Assembly (NCBI GenBank): GCA_038093515.1
Contig: JBBPSI010000025.1
Span: forward strand, 1 to 64,000
Source: Butyriboletus loyo
Taxonomy: Eukaryota; Basidiomycota; Agaricomycetes; Boletales; Boletaceae
Reading direction: 5' to 3'
Length of the DNA stretch: 64,000 nucleotides
The position numbers and the translations under genes were made by a program. This document shows positions 21,398 to 31,371 of this stretch, one piece after another. Within the stretch, counting starts at the first letter, position 1, and every line of letters starts with the position of its first letter. The notes under the pieces were generated by a model. That model was not told the origin of the DNA and did not search any database. It saw only the letters and a program-made list of their open reading frames with translations.

Positions 21398-22213
21398 TGT
21401 TACAGTTTTACCCCTAAGCGTACCCCGCCACTTGTTTTCCCACACTCACGCATCCCCGCCGCCCTGCCACCTTGCAATGCCGCCCATCGCCCGTTCTCCA
21501 GTCGCCTAGTGGACGTTATCCACTTCCTCGGTCGTTCCACAAGTCTCAGTGTCGCTACACTGAGATAGCCCCTGTCTTCTCGCCCCGTCGGGCCAGACCC
21601 TCAGCTGAGCTGTCGCGTCCTCCATTTCTTTATCCAATGACATTTGGTTCATCACGTGACTAGCACGTGATTAGATTACAACGTGTCAGTATCTTCGCGT
21701 CGAGACCCGTATCAAGGGCTCCGCCGTCCATGCACCCTTTGCCCTGTGGGCCGCACCTCGTGGACATCATCACTTCGTCTTCTGCTCTTCTCATTCGCTG
21801 ACGATGTCGCCATCTTGCTCGGAGCTTCACTCCCTCGTTACCGGCACTTTGCCGCTTCCCCATTCGCTGTTATGACTCATGTCAACTCATAACCCCCTAC
21901 CCTCACTGCCACACACAGCTCGGTCTGTGCACCATATGTATTAAGTATATATACTCGCACTTAGGCTAGTACGAGTTCCCTAGCTAATTCTACGCATCTA
22001 CCAAGTGCCTAGCAATCTAGCTTATACCCCATCTGCCGATAGAGCCGATAAGCTTCAGCTCGATCTTGTCTGGTCGCCACCATACAACATCTCGCCGACA
22101 CTTGCTCTGCAGAAGCCTGATAGCGTCGTCTACGCGAGTCGGCTGTCCTCCCGATTAGGCTTGAGCCCCTATTCAAGCGCTCGCTGCTAGTTGTTTCGCA
22201 CTCCAGCATAACA
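21398..22213 (+). repeat. Solo LTR-A, young, TSD CAGAT
   Basis: 816 bp, TGTTACAG...GCATAACA, with CAGAT at 21393-21397 and 22214-22218. Removing it and one CAGAT restores the Gy3 frame GADGLSWRPP. GGTCTGTGC (21922-21930) precedes GTATATATAC (21945-21954). It is CpG-rich within a CpG-poor host, so it is a recent insertion. Confidence 0.96.
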
Positions 22214-22475
22214 CAGATGGTCTGTCTTGGAGACCCCCCTCAGAGAATGACTTTGATGATTGGCTTGACAATTCCTATTCTTTTGCTATTGTGTTGCTAA
22301 ATGATCACTATCCTCTTCCTTTAGTAAACCTCAATCTGTCAGACCTGTATCACCTGGTATATTATTCCCAGGCAGATCTGCATCCAATCCCTTTCATCAG
22401 GGTCCCACCTAGTGCATATCAGGCATTCTTATCTCCTGTTGAGTCAACTGGTGAAATTACTATAGAAAGCATGCA

Positions 22476-23084
22476 TGTGAGGGTGTACTGAAGGTACTCA
22501 CTGATTAGTTGTTAGAGACTTACTATAGTACACATAGTGGTGTAAGAACAAGATTGATTGGAACTCAGATAAACTGAGTTTGAAGTACATATATTGTTAC
22601 GCTGGGTGCTAACAATCGAACAGTGAGGAGGCACTCTGGAGTGGCCTCGAGACTTGAGAGACGATTCTGGGTGAGTCTCAGACTATGTCTTAGTGCGCAC
22701 ACTAAGAGTCTGGAAGTGATACTAATTGCTAGCAGTAGGCTGCGTAGAACTAGATACTGTACAGGGTGTAAAGACCGAGTCTTTATACTACTGGGGGTCT
22801 GCGCACAGACCAAGTTCCTAATTGAGTCGCGAGAAGGAAACTACAAATGGGGAAGGAATATTCCAGAGAGTTCTGGAATATGAAAGAAAGCACGTCCGTG
22901 CGCGAGAAATGATGACTAAGCTAGAGCGGTTTGTACCGCTCAAAGGGCACCAGCGAAAGGCTAGGTGAATGAAGTAGTCCGAGTGGTAGTGGATGGAAAA
23001 AGTATACCACTACCATAACATATATGGTCTGACTACACATGTTATGTAATCAGTATATTATATAATACTAATATATGTTCAACA
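22476..23084 (-). repeat. 3' LTR of the minus-strand Copia, split by a solo LTR-B
   Basis: Runs, on the minus strand, from TGTTGAACATATATTAG (23084) to CCTCACA (22476). Without the nested LTR-B and one target copy it is about 178 bp, the same as the plus-strand Copia LTR at 46642-46819. A C-run just outside (23085-23091) is the polypurine tract on the minus strand. It is inserted in Gy3 after ATGCA. Confidence 0.85.
22595..23020 (-). repeat. Solo LTR-B, young, TSD TATAT
   Basis: 426 bp, minus orientation, flanked by TATAT at 22590-22594 and 23021-23025. It is the CpG-rich version of the LTR-B family; the promoter motif is seen as GGTCTGCGCACAGACC (about 22796-22811). It is nested inside a Copia LTR. 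Confidence 0.92.
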
Positions 23085-24611
23085 CCCCCCCATGCTAAGC
23101 ATCACTCATAAGAAGTACACAAGCAACAAAAGATTGGTGCACAGTAAGGTGCACTCATGTTGAGTCAAACATATAGGTACTAAAAAGCACACTACTTGAT
23201 ATCAGTAAGTTAACTGGTATAAGTCATTGTCAACTTGTACAACAGTTACTTATGTATATAGAATCTAGTTTACAAAGCACTATGGTGGTGCATTGTAGAA
23301 TATTAATCCCAATTGCGATCAGAATTGATCCAGCTTTACATGGCCTAGGTTTTTGGTGAACATATTGGCAGGGTTGGAACCCCCTTCAACAAAGAAAAGT
23401 TCAACTAATCCTTCATGTACAAATTCCTGTATACCATGCCATTTTATATTGATATGTTTGTTATGTTTTTCAGTAACAGGATTAGATGCCATAAAGATGG
23501 AACCTTGATTGTCACTGCATATTTGTATAGGGGCAAGCTGGCAACCAATTTCCTCAAATAGTGAATGAATCCAAACTACTTGCTTGCTACAATCAGAAAG
23601 TGCAATGTATTCAGCTTCTGTAGAGGAATAAGCTACTCAGCTTTGTTGCTGAGATCGCCAGCTGAAGATGCAGTTTGCTAGTTTAATAAAGCAGCCAGTC
23701 TGAGAGTGACATGAGTTGGGATTGGAAGCCCAATCTGAATCAGTGTAAGTGATTAACCCAGATTGTAAACCACCATCATATACAAGGGAATAATAACATG
23801 TCTCAAGTAGATATGGCAAATGTATAATGCCTTATCAAGGTGTTCTGCAGTGGGGTTCACAACATGATGAGACCCATAACAGTGTAGGCAACATCAGGAT
23901 GAGTGCCAAGCATAATATACAGCAGGGATCTGATCACTTGTTGGAATCATGATTGCAATTCTGGGTCTACTAGGCTGTTGTGAGATAATGGGTAATAACC
24001 CTATGGAAGAGGAGTTGATGTAACTTGGGCATTCTGCATTCCGAAACACTCTAGGATTTTTCTAAGTAGACACACTGATTTATTAAGATCTTGCTGCCAT
24101 CCTGGCAGATTCTCATATGCAAGAATTCCTTTGCAGGACCTAAGTCCCTGCATTCCCATTGGCACATGAAAGTGCTCTTAATCTTATCAACTATAGCCTT
24201 GTTAGAACCACAGAAGAGGAAATCATCTACATAGATGACAGCAACTACTATAGTAGTGCCTTTCTTCCAGTAAAGGAAGATACTGGCATTGGACTTCAGA
24301 CATTCAAATCTGAGATCTTTCATGGACTCATTGAGAGTCTCCTACCAAGCTAGTCTGGCCTGTTTAAGCCCATTTAGGGCACACAGTAAGTGGAGAACTT
24401 TGTGCTCTTTATCAGGGACAGAGAAGCCTTTGGGTTGCTTCATGTAAATCTCTTCATCCAACTTGCCATAAAGGTAAGTGAATCAAACATTGAGTGCTTC
24501 AATGTGCCAGTTGAAGATTGCTGAGAGTGCAAGCATTAAGTGCATGGTCTCAAAGTGAACTACTGGTGAGAAGATGTGATCAAAATTAACACCTTCTATC
24601 TGGAAAAAACC
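23085..24611 (-). pseudogene. Minus-strand Copia: RNase H and C-terminal RT
   Basis: RNase H (about 23835-23335) shows SGLITYTDSDWASNPNSCHS, a stop in the QQQS...AYSS stretch, EAEYIALSDCSKQVVWIHSL, SDNQGSIFMAS and TEKHNKHINIKWH. The RT part (24611-24010) holds the active site VIYVDDFLFCGSNKA (24250-24205) and KEFLHMRICQDGSKIL, with frame breaks near 24050 and 24350-24380. Downstream of RNase H (23330-23085) lie the 3' non-coding end and the polypurine tract. It is the same family as the plus-strand Copia at 40.2-46.8 kb. An LTR-B is inserted at 24612. Confidence 0.88.
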
Positions 24612-25052
24612 TGTTACAGATTTTCTTTTCTTTTCTTTGTTCTCCATGGACTATCATCCACCTGCAGTGCCTAACCCCTATTCATTGTATGACTTATCCA
24701 TTCTGCTTAGTCATCTTGTTCTCATTTGGATGCTATTTCCTTCTTACTCTGGAATCTTCTAGAGTATTCCTTCTGCTTTGGTCCCTTTGACTTGTCTTGA
24801 CTCATACTGACTCTTGACAATTCATATGATCCAATTGGGCCCTGGTCTGTGCCCAGATCCCCATAGTATAAATACAGCGCCATATACTAGTAGTTTACTA
24901 TCTAGTTCTACACAATTCATTGCTAGCAATTAGCTTCACCTCCAGAGTCTTAGTGTGAGTACTAAGACATAGTCTGAGATTCCATTGCCAGAGTCCACTA
25001 GCTACACCAGAGTGCTAGCTGAAGTCTAGTTGTTAGCACCACAAGTATAACA
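24612..25052 (+). repeat. Solo LTR-B, TSD AAACC
   Basis: 441 bp, TGTTACAG...GTATAACA, flanked by AAACC at 24607-24611 and 25053-25057. GGTCTGTGC at 24844-24852 is followed by GTATAAATA at 24866-24874. It is old and CpG-poor. It lies inside the Copia RT. Confidence 0.93.
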
Positions 25053-25181
25053 AAACCTTTTGCAACTAAACATGCACATTTACAACCATCAGGTTTAACA
25101 TCAAAAACTCAACAGTTAGAAATAACTTTCTACCCTTTAGGTGGATCAACCAGTTCAAAGACTTTACACTCCTTGAGCATA
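25053..25181 (-). pseudogene. Minus-strand Copia: RT segment between LTR-B and Tc-C
   Basis: Reads on the minus strand VFELVDPPKG and VFDVKPDGCKCA, continuing the Copia RT. The frame resumes beyond Tc-C at 27268 (WKATCQHELD), showing Tc-C sits at a TA in this gene. Confidence 0.8.
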
Positions 25182-25548
25182 CAGTGGCTCAAAAAACTGT
25201 CTGCATGTTTGCATGTTTTACATTAAATATCACTCAGCACAATAGCCCCTGATCCTAACCCTAGGTGGTGGGTGTATGAAATAAGGTACCTGCTCTTGGC
25301 CCTCTATTGGCCCAGGAATCAGGTAATATGGATAAGGCTTGATAGAATGTCAGCTATTTTAAAATGACAGGTCATGCAGACAGTTTTTTGACTTTAAGTT
25401 TTGATCACATATATTAGACCCTAGATGCTGTAATATCATTACATACATCCATAAAGGGTCCTATTATGTCACCTTTATGTAACTGAGTATCAGCCAACAT
25501 ATATACATAACTCCCATCCTCCTATGTTTATTTTCTCACCATCACCAT

Positions 25549-27034
25549 GAAATCCATTTTCACCTCACTAACATAAAAGATTATCTCTCTCTCCTTTCTT
25601 GGCCTTTCAACTAGGAAGATTACCTCCCAGACTGGCCTAGGGAAGTCTATTGTGGCTAGGGTACTCCAAGAGATCCAACCTGACAAGGAGAAGCTTCATG
25701 CTGGCCATCCTTCAAAGCTTACCCCTGCCAACAAATGTACTATTGTCCAGCAAGTCATTACTGGCAAGGCCAAAAATGCAGTCCAGGCTACAAATTTCAT
25801 CAATTTCATCATTGAACCTCCCATACACTCACATTCAGTGAGAAAAGACCTCAAGGAGGGTGCATTTAAAGGCTGTGATGAAGAAAAAGATGATTTGCCT
25901 CTGCTCTCAAGTATCAATAAGGACTAGAAGAGGATTATTTGGTCAGATGAGACCAAAATAAATAGAATTGGGTCAGATGGACAGGAGTATATGTGTGGAA
26001 AAAGAAGAGAGAGAGCCTAACTGCCAGAGAGATTAATGTTGCGAAGGCAATGCGCAGTCGAATGCTAGCACGTAGTACCCAGCCACAAGCGGTCCACAAC
26101 AGTTTCAGGTATACACAAGTACCTGGCAGAGATGAACTGGAGTCTCAACTTAATCCTCAACTGTTGCCAGCGAATAGACAAGTGGTTAAAACTAGGGAAT
26201 CCTAGTCTAACCACGAGCCTTTTTATATTGTACAAGGATGCGCACAGACCATGCTGTGCGTGTGAGGAATTACTATACATGGATAGACTAAAGAAGAGAA
26301 GCGCAACGGTGATTAACCACACGAGGCGCGGGGATCAAAAAGAAGAGAAGTAAACGGAGATTAAATACATGTGTCGTGACGTCATAGAGTCTAGGCCTGG
26401 TCTAGGCCATGACATCATATGCTTAGTCAGCAAGAGATCACATGTAAGTTCCCACGATCACGTGTGCTATGTCACGTGACCTTTGAAGTTGAAAACGACT
26501 AAGTCCGAAGTGAAAGTGTATGAAGTGTATGAATAAAATGTTATGATTATAACAATTAAAGGTACAGTCAAGTTTGGAGCAAATTTCCTGATGGTATAGG
26601 ATTCAATTGAGTGGGGGCTTTAAGTGAGGTTGAGGGGAGGATGGATGGTGAACAGTATGTGTAAATTCTAGAGGAAGAATTGCTATAACACATGGAGAAA
26701 TCTGGAATTTCTCAACATCATATTATTTTTCAGCAGAATAATGATCCCAAACATACCTCCAAAAGAGCCCAGAATTGGTTTGAGGAGCAAGAAATCAAGC
26801 TTCTGGATTGGCCTGCACAATCTCCAGACCTCAACCCCATTGAACACACTTGGAATCACCTCAAAAGATGTCTCTCAGCTTATAATAGTGCTCCTACAGA
26901 GTTCATCAATTATGGGAAAGGGTGGTGGTAGAGTGGGGGAATATTTCTGTGGAACAGTGTCACAAATGGATAGAAAGCATGCCTAGAAGAGTTGAAGCAG
27001 TTATCAAGGCCAAGGGAGCTCATACCAAATACTA
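25549..27034 (+). pseudogene. Tc-C copy c transposase, broken
   Basis: The start ATG at 25549 is followed within a few codons by TAA, so the N-terminus is lost; the frame is visible again from 25652 (ARVLQEIQPDKEKLHAG) to 25927. A solo LTR interrupts the middle at 26037. After it, 26692-26931 carries FQQNNDPKHTSKRAQNWFEE and SPDLNPIEHTWNHLKR. The first catalytic Asp survives as WSDETKINRIG in another frame at about 25940. Stops, frameshifts and the LTR make it inactive. Its N-terminal lesion differs from the one shared by copies a and d. Confidence 0.85.
26037..26554 (-). repeat. Solo LTR-G1, TSD ATTAA
   Basis: 518 bp flanked by ATTAA at 26032-26036 and 26555-26559. On the minus strand it begins TGTTATAATC. 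It is CpG-rich and close to the Gy1-L LTR at 3026-3534, so it is recent. It sits inside Tc-C, which sits inside Copia: a three-level nest. Confidence 0.94.
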
Positions 27035-27267
27035 GATAGTTGGATTTTTGTAAAGTCAAACAACTGTCTGCATAACTTGTCATTTTAAAATAGCTGACAT
27101 TCCATCAAACCCTATCCATATTACCTGATTCATGGACCAATAGAAGGCCAAGAGTGGGTACCTCATTCCATACACCCACCACCCAGGGTTAGGATCAGGG
27201 GTTATTGCATTGAGTGGTATGTAGTGTAAAACATGCAAACATGTGGACAGTTTTTTGAGCCACTGTA

Positions 27268-27614
27268 TCTAGCTCATGTTGACAAGTAGCTTTCCATTCC
27301 TCTTGTGCTGTAGAAGGCAGCATCTTAATATCTCTAAAGGTCCCTTCATGGTGTGACTTTGGCTCTGCAGTGTTGAGCCAATGATTAACTGCCTTCAACA
27401 TCAGAAATGCCATTAAATCAGTTTCCCATTCACAGCATAACTGTTCAATGTCACCTTCTGATAACTCAGATGACATTCCTGATCAACAGGATGATGATTG
27501 TCACCATATATATTACCAGGCCAGTTACTATAGATACCTGGCACTCTTGAGTGGAGCATTGTACAGGAATAGGGGGTAATGCAGGCAGTGCTCCTGGCCT
27601 CTGCTTGCATGGTA
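27268..27614 (-). pseudogene. Minus-strand Copia: linker before RT
   Basis: Minus-strand reading TFRDIKMLPSTAQEEWKAT and DLMAFLMLKAVNHWLNTAE, the start of the Copia RT domain region, matching 44038-44310 of the plus-strand copy. It is cut on the right by an LTR-C. Confidence 0.8.
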
Positions 27615-28321
27615 TAGAGAACACATATTCTCCAGGTTGCAGTTGCTCCTTATTCAGGCAATTCAGTACCCACATGCATCACAAACAATCACTTTGCAAC
27701 TCTCTTCTCACTTCCTTCCATGTTTCTCACCAAGTTCTGACCAATTCTGATACTTCTATGGTCATCAAGGTTCCATGGTGAAGTTCCATGTGCCCAAAAA
27801 GTCTATGCTGGTAGGTCCTTTCTATTTGATCTCATACTTATTATATCCAATTGACTCCTATGACAACTGACATGCCTATGTGCATTCTGTCAATGACTTC
27901 CTTGATGCTTATACTTAGTTTTCACTTATCCTTAGTGTTTTAAGTCTTGGGAAATGCCCAGACTATAAAAAGGTTGTAACTATGACCTAAAATACCACTT
28001 TTTGACTTTCCTGCTTCTCTGTGTGATCATCTAGTCACCCTCTGTCCTTATCCCTCAATCTTCAAGCTATAGCCAACAGATTCTGTCCATCCTCTCACAT
28101 TTCTGTGTCCTCTCCAGTCTATTCCACAGTGGAGGAAGTCCAGAATTATAGGTTTTCTGTATAGACATCAGTGAAAACAACCTTCCTCTCTTCATTTCCT
28201 CTCTACTTCCCTTTGGGGTCAATCATATCACACCCTTTTCTTTATTCTTTGCTATTGATTGGATTGAGTTCTTCCTATAGCAGAGTTTTTCACTCTCAGT
28301 TCCATCTTGCATCATTCAGCA
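27615..28321 (-). repeat. Solo LTR-C
   Basis: About 707 bp, minus orientation, homologous to 44961-45676. Its ends are inferred from that copy (TAGAGAAC / TTCAGCA). The flanks (TGGTA and GTGCA) do not make a clean duplication; the host Copia sequence is slightly altered at the left junction. Confidence 0.78.
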
Positions 28322-28547
28322 GTGCAGGAGGCATAGGTATTGCTAGGCATGGTGAAGGAGTGTGAGGTGGAGAGATGTGTGGAGGAGATGGGCTTCTAGG
28401 AGGAGTGGGTTGATTGGGTTGATGGTTATCATCAGTGGAGGGCAGTGGCAAAGGCATGCACTCATCAGTGACAGGGGATACAGGATGTGCAACAGGTTAC
28501 ATGTGAGATTTGTTTGTATAGCAAGGGAATTGCTCTTTGTCAAATAT
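28322..28547 (-). pseudogene. Minus-strand Copia: integrase-RT linker
   Basis: Pro-rich linker (PINPLLLEAHLLHTSLHL in one frame) matching 43620-43830 of the plus-strand Copia. It is frameshifted and interrupted by the LTR-A at 28548. Confidence 0.65.
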
Positions 28548-29363
28548 TGTTATGCTGGAGTGCGAAACAACTAGCAGCGAGCGCTTGAATAGGGGCTCGA
28601 GCCTAATCGGGAAGATGACCGACTCACGTAGACGACGCTATCAGGCTTCTGCAGAGCAAGTGTCGGCAAGATGTCATATGGTGGCAACCAGACGAGATCG
28701 AGCTGAAGCTTATCAGCTCTATCGGCAGATGGGGTATAAGCTAGATTGCTAGGCACTTGGTAGATGCGTAGAATTAGCTAGAGAACTCATACTAGCCTAA
28801 GTGCGAGTATATATATAATACATAGGGTACACAGACCGAGCTGTGTGTGGCAGCGAGGGTAGGGGGTTATGAGTCGACGCGAGTCATAACGGCAAATGGG
28901 GAAGCGGCAAAGTGCCGGTAATGAGGGAGCAAAGCTCCGAGTAAGGTGGCGACATCGTCAGCGAATGGGAAGAGCAGAAGACGAAGTGACGATGTCCTCG
29001 AGGTGTGGCCCACAGGGCAAAGGGGACGCGAACAGCGGAGCCCTTGGATATGGGTCTTGACGCGAAGGTACTGACGTGTCGTAATCTAATCATGTGCTAG
29101 TCACGTGATGTAACAAATGTCATTGGTTAAAGAATAAGAGGACGTGACAGCTCAGCTGTGGGTCCGGCCCGACGGGGCAACAAGACAGGGGCTATCTCAG
29201 TGTAACGACACTGAGACTTGCGGAACGACTGGGGGAGTGGATAACATCCACTAGGCGACTAAGGAGTGGGCAATGGGCGGCATCGCGAGACGGTGGGGGC
29301 GGCGGGGACACATGAGCGTGGGAAAACAAGTGGCGGGGTACGCTTAGGGGTAAAACTGTAACA
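28548..29363 (-). repeat. Solo LTR-A, TSD AATAT
   Basis: 816 bp, minus orientation, flanked by AATAT at 28543-28547 and 29364-29368. It is CpG-rich and close to 21398-22213. The host Copia reading continues on both sides. Confidence 0.96.
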
Positions 29364-29368
29364 AATAT

Positions 29369-29630
29369 GGCATGAGCAGATGTAAAGAGGACATTATCGG
29401 GGATCACATAAATAAGAAATTTCCTGTCATTCCTGGGGTGACACCTAAGCATACCATTGGTTCCAATTCAGGAGCCATTTTATTAAGTTGAATGTCTTCC
29501 AGTATGTGAACAAAGGCACTACATCTGAAGACTCAGAGGTACACAATATCAGGGACAGATCCATGAAGAATATCATATGGAATATGGCAGTTATGGTAGC
29601 AGAGAGGGGTACAGTTGTACTGTATTAGCT
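29369..29630 (-). pseudogene. Minus-strand Copia: integrase C-terminal fragment
   Basis: Minus strand reads NCTPLCYHNCHIPYDILHGS and PDIVYL, the tail of the Copia integrase (compare 43330-43430: NCTTFHCHNWHTPYEIL). The 5' half of the element (gag, protease, integrase core, 5' LTR) is lost where Tc-D starts. Confidence 0.75.
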
Positions 29631-29962
29631 GGAGAGAGCTTGGAAGGGCAACCACATAGAGACTTCTGGAGGGGAGAGTGATGTTTGGAGTAAATTCTAG
29701 ATATAGTACTGACATGGATACCAGAAGAGAGTGAAATTTAATTGGTAGATGGGCCAGAATTTAGTGAAGAGAGAATATGTTTGGTAATAGATGTATCTCA
29801 GCTAGAAATGGGATATTACATAATATTATTGCACCATGTTGAAGCCAAGATGTAAGGGAATATACCCAAATATATTTATGAGTTTATCAAATTTCTCTCC
29901 TGAGATATATCTGAATCTATCCAAATATGCAAAAAACATTGCAATAATTTTGTCCCTCACTG
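29631..29962 (-). mobile_element. Tc-D: fragment of a fourth Tc1/mariner family
   Basis: The right end TGTCCCTCACTG is followed by TA (29963-29964), with a TTGCAATAATTTTGTCCCTC terminal motif. Inside, decayed N-terminal transposase pieces are visible on the minus strand near 29640-29760. The left part is missing. It is distinct from Tc-A, -B and -C by its terminal sequence. Confidence 0.5.
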
Positions 29963-29964
29963 TA

Positions 29965-30207
29965 TACTACACAAGGATGTGCACAGACCAAGAGTGAAAA
30001 AGCAAAGATGGCTATTGTATGATATGAAAGAGAATTGCAATTGGTGGCACAGAAGTCATATAATAGAAGATCATGGAATGCTATAGGACATTGGAGAATC
30101 TGACCTTAAAAAGGAAGTGATAAGTTGAGAGTTGGATCTTGCTATCTTTCTGAAAGAAGAAGAAGTTCTGAGTTAAATCGGCTAAGGAATAAGCTATCAT
30201 TAGATAT
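29965..30207. other. Unassigned stretch with an LTR scrap
   Basis: 29965-29992 (ACACAAGGATGTGCACAGAC) resembles the minus-strand promoter region of LTR-G1. The rest shows no recognised feature. Confidence 0.35.
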
Positions 30208-30687
30208 TGTTATAATACCATATTATATCAAACACTATTTTGAACTTGTTGTTCCATCTTTCAAAGTCACATGATCTTGTGCACATGATCCTGAGACAGT
30301 ACATATGACCAGGACTAGACAGAGCCTATGACATCAGGGTCCAGAATGGCCCATGACATCATCAGTCTAGACTATGACATCATACCTCATGTACTTAATC
30401 TCTGTTTACTTCTCTACTTTCTGATTGCCATCTGCTTCTTAGTCTATCCATGTATAGTAGATTATCACATGCACAGCTTTGTCTGTGTGCCATTCTGTAC
30501 AATATATAAAGGCTTGTGGTTCAGGCTAAGTTCCTTTAGCTTTAACCACTTATCTCATTCATTGGAAACAGTTGAGAGATTAAGATCTAAGCTACTATCA
30601 TCTTATCATCACCAGAGCTTTGTGTAGCTCTCAACATAGTGGAACTGCTTGTGACATTCTCTGGAGTTTACTCTAGCATTCATAACA
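30208..30687 (+). repeat. LTR-G1, plus orientation, with 108 bp of leader
   Basis: 480 bp, TGTTATAATA...CATAACA. It is followed by CTTGGTTAAAGCTACAATAC, which matches the sequence just inside the LTR at 58602, so 30688-30795 is element leader and this was a 5' LTR rather than a solo LTR. TGTCTGTGTGC (30480) lies before ATATATAAAG (30502). It forms an inverted pair with 30796-31258. Confidence 0.85.
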
Positions 30688-30795
30688 CTTGGTTAAAGCT
30701 ACAATACACACCCAGTTCCCAGTGTAGCCACAGACTGCAGTACACCTCCACTTGATAGAGTAGTTGTCTCACTGATAGAGCTTTTCACCACCCAG

Positions 30796-31258
30796 TGTTA
30801 CAACCACAGGAGTAATCCAAGCAGAACATTTCCACAAGCAGTTCACTACAAGTTGCAGTGCTACACAAAGCACTGGCAGAGGTTTATAGAGTTTTAGCAA
30901 GACCTTAGTCCCTCAACTGTTTCCAGCAATCAAGACAAGTGGTTAAAGCTAAGGGATCTTAGCCTAAACCACAAGCCTTTATATATTGTACATAATGGTG
31001 CACAGACCTAGCTGTGTGTGTGATAAACTACTATACATGGTTAGACTAAGAATCTAATGGCGATCAAAAAGAAGAGAAGTAAATGGAGATTAAATATATG
31101 AGGTATGATGTCATAGTCTAGACTGATGATGTTATGGGCCAGTCTGGACCATTACATCATATGTTCTGTCTAGACTCTGATCACATGTATAATCCCATGA
31201 TCACATGCACTGAGTCACATGATCTTTGAAAGTGTGGAAATAATATAGTATTATAACA
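30796..31258 (-). repeat. Gy1-M 3' LTR (LTR-G1)
   Basis: 463 bp; on the minus strand it begins TGTTATAATAC directly after the purine tract CTAGGGGGGTAG (31259-31271). It closes the Gy1 copy that extends rightwards to 36616. It is CpG-poor. Confidence 0.87.
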
Positions 31259-31371
31259 CTACCCCCCTAGGACTCGTATTCCAGATGAGTTCCTTGATAG
31301 GCAGTTCCATGTTCTGGACCGAAATCTTTAAACAACGATGAAAATTCAAACAGAGTAAGGCCTCAAAGAGG
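31259..31371 (-). other. Gy1-M 3' non-coding region with polypurine tract
   Basis: The minus strand after the pol stop (31372) is purine-rich and ends CTAGGGGGGTAG immediately before the 3' LTR, as expected for the plus-strand primer. Confidence 0.75.

Larger units (their letters stand above)
19360..22475 (+). pseudogene. pol: Gy3 pol (protease linker, RT, RNase H), broken and twice interrupted
   Basis: Gypsy pol of the type common in Agaricomycetes. After a linker (THPPEFIPGTQFTQEHANAL, then PEELKLVHWIF) come RT motifs: WFCIIKQDGKSL with a stop before it, NPQPLNAVTIHDTSTP, and the active site IIPFMDDLPVK (20210). RNase H follows: YESGQEVFLTVD (21080) and LTVEMDAEYVKGMINNPDLQ (21250). The GADGLSWRPP motif is split by a solo LTR at 21398. 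Another solo LTR (20573) splits the thumb region. Stops at about 19874 and 20424 and a TGA after GKSL mark decay. Gag and protease are missing at the left, where Tc-B abuts. The right end is cut by a Copia insertion at 22476. Confidence 0.88.
25182..27265 (+). mobile_element. Tc-C copy c carrying a nested solo Gy1 LTR
   Basis: 2084 bp in total, or 1561 bp without the 518-bp LTR and one 5-bp duplication. TA lies at 25180-25181 and 27266-27267. Both terminal repeats are present, each with outer and inner CAAAAAACTGTC motifs in opposite orientation. The host Copia frame is continuous across it. Confidence 0.92.
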
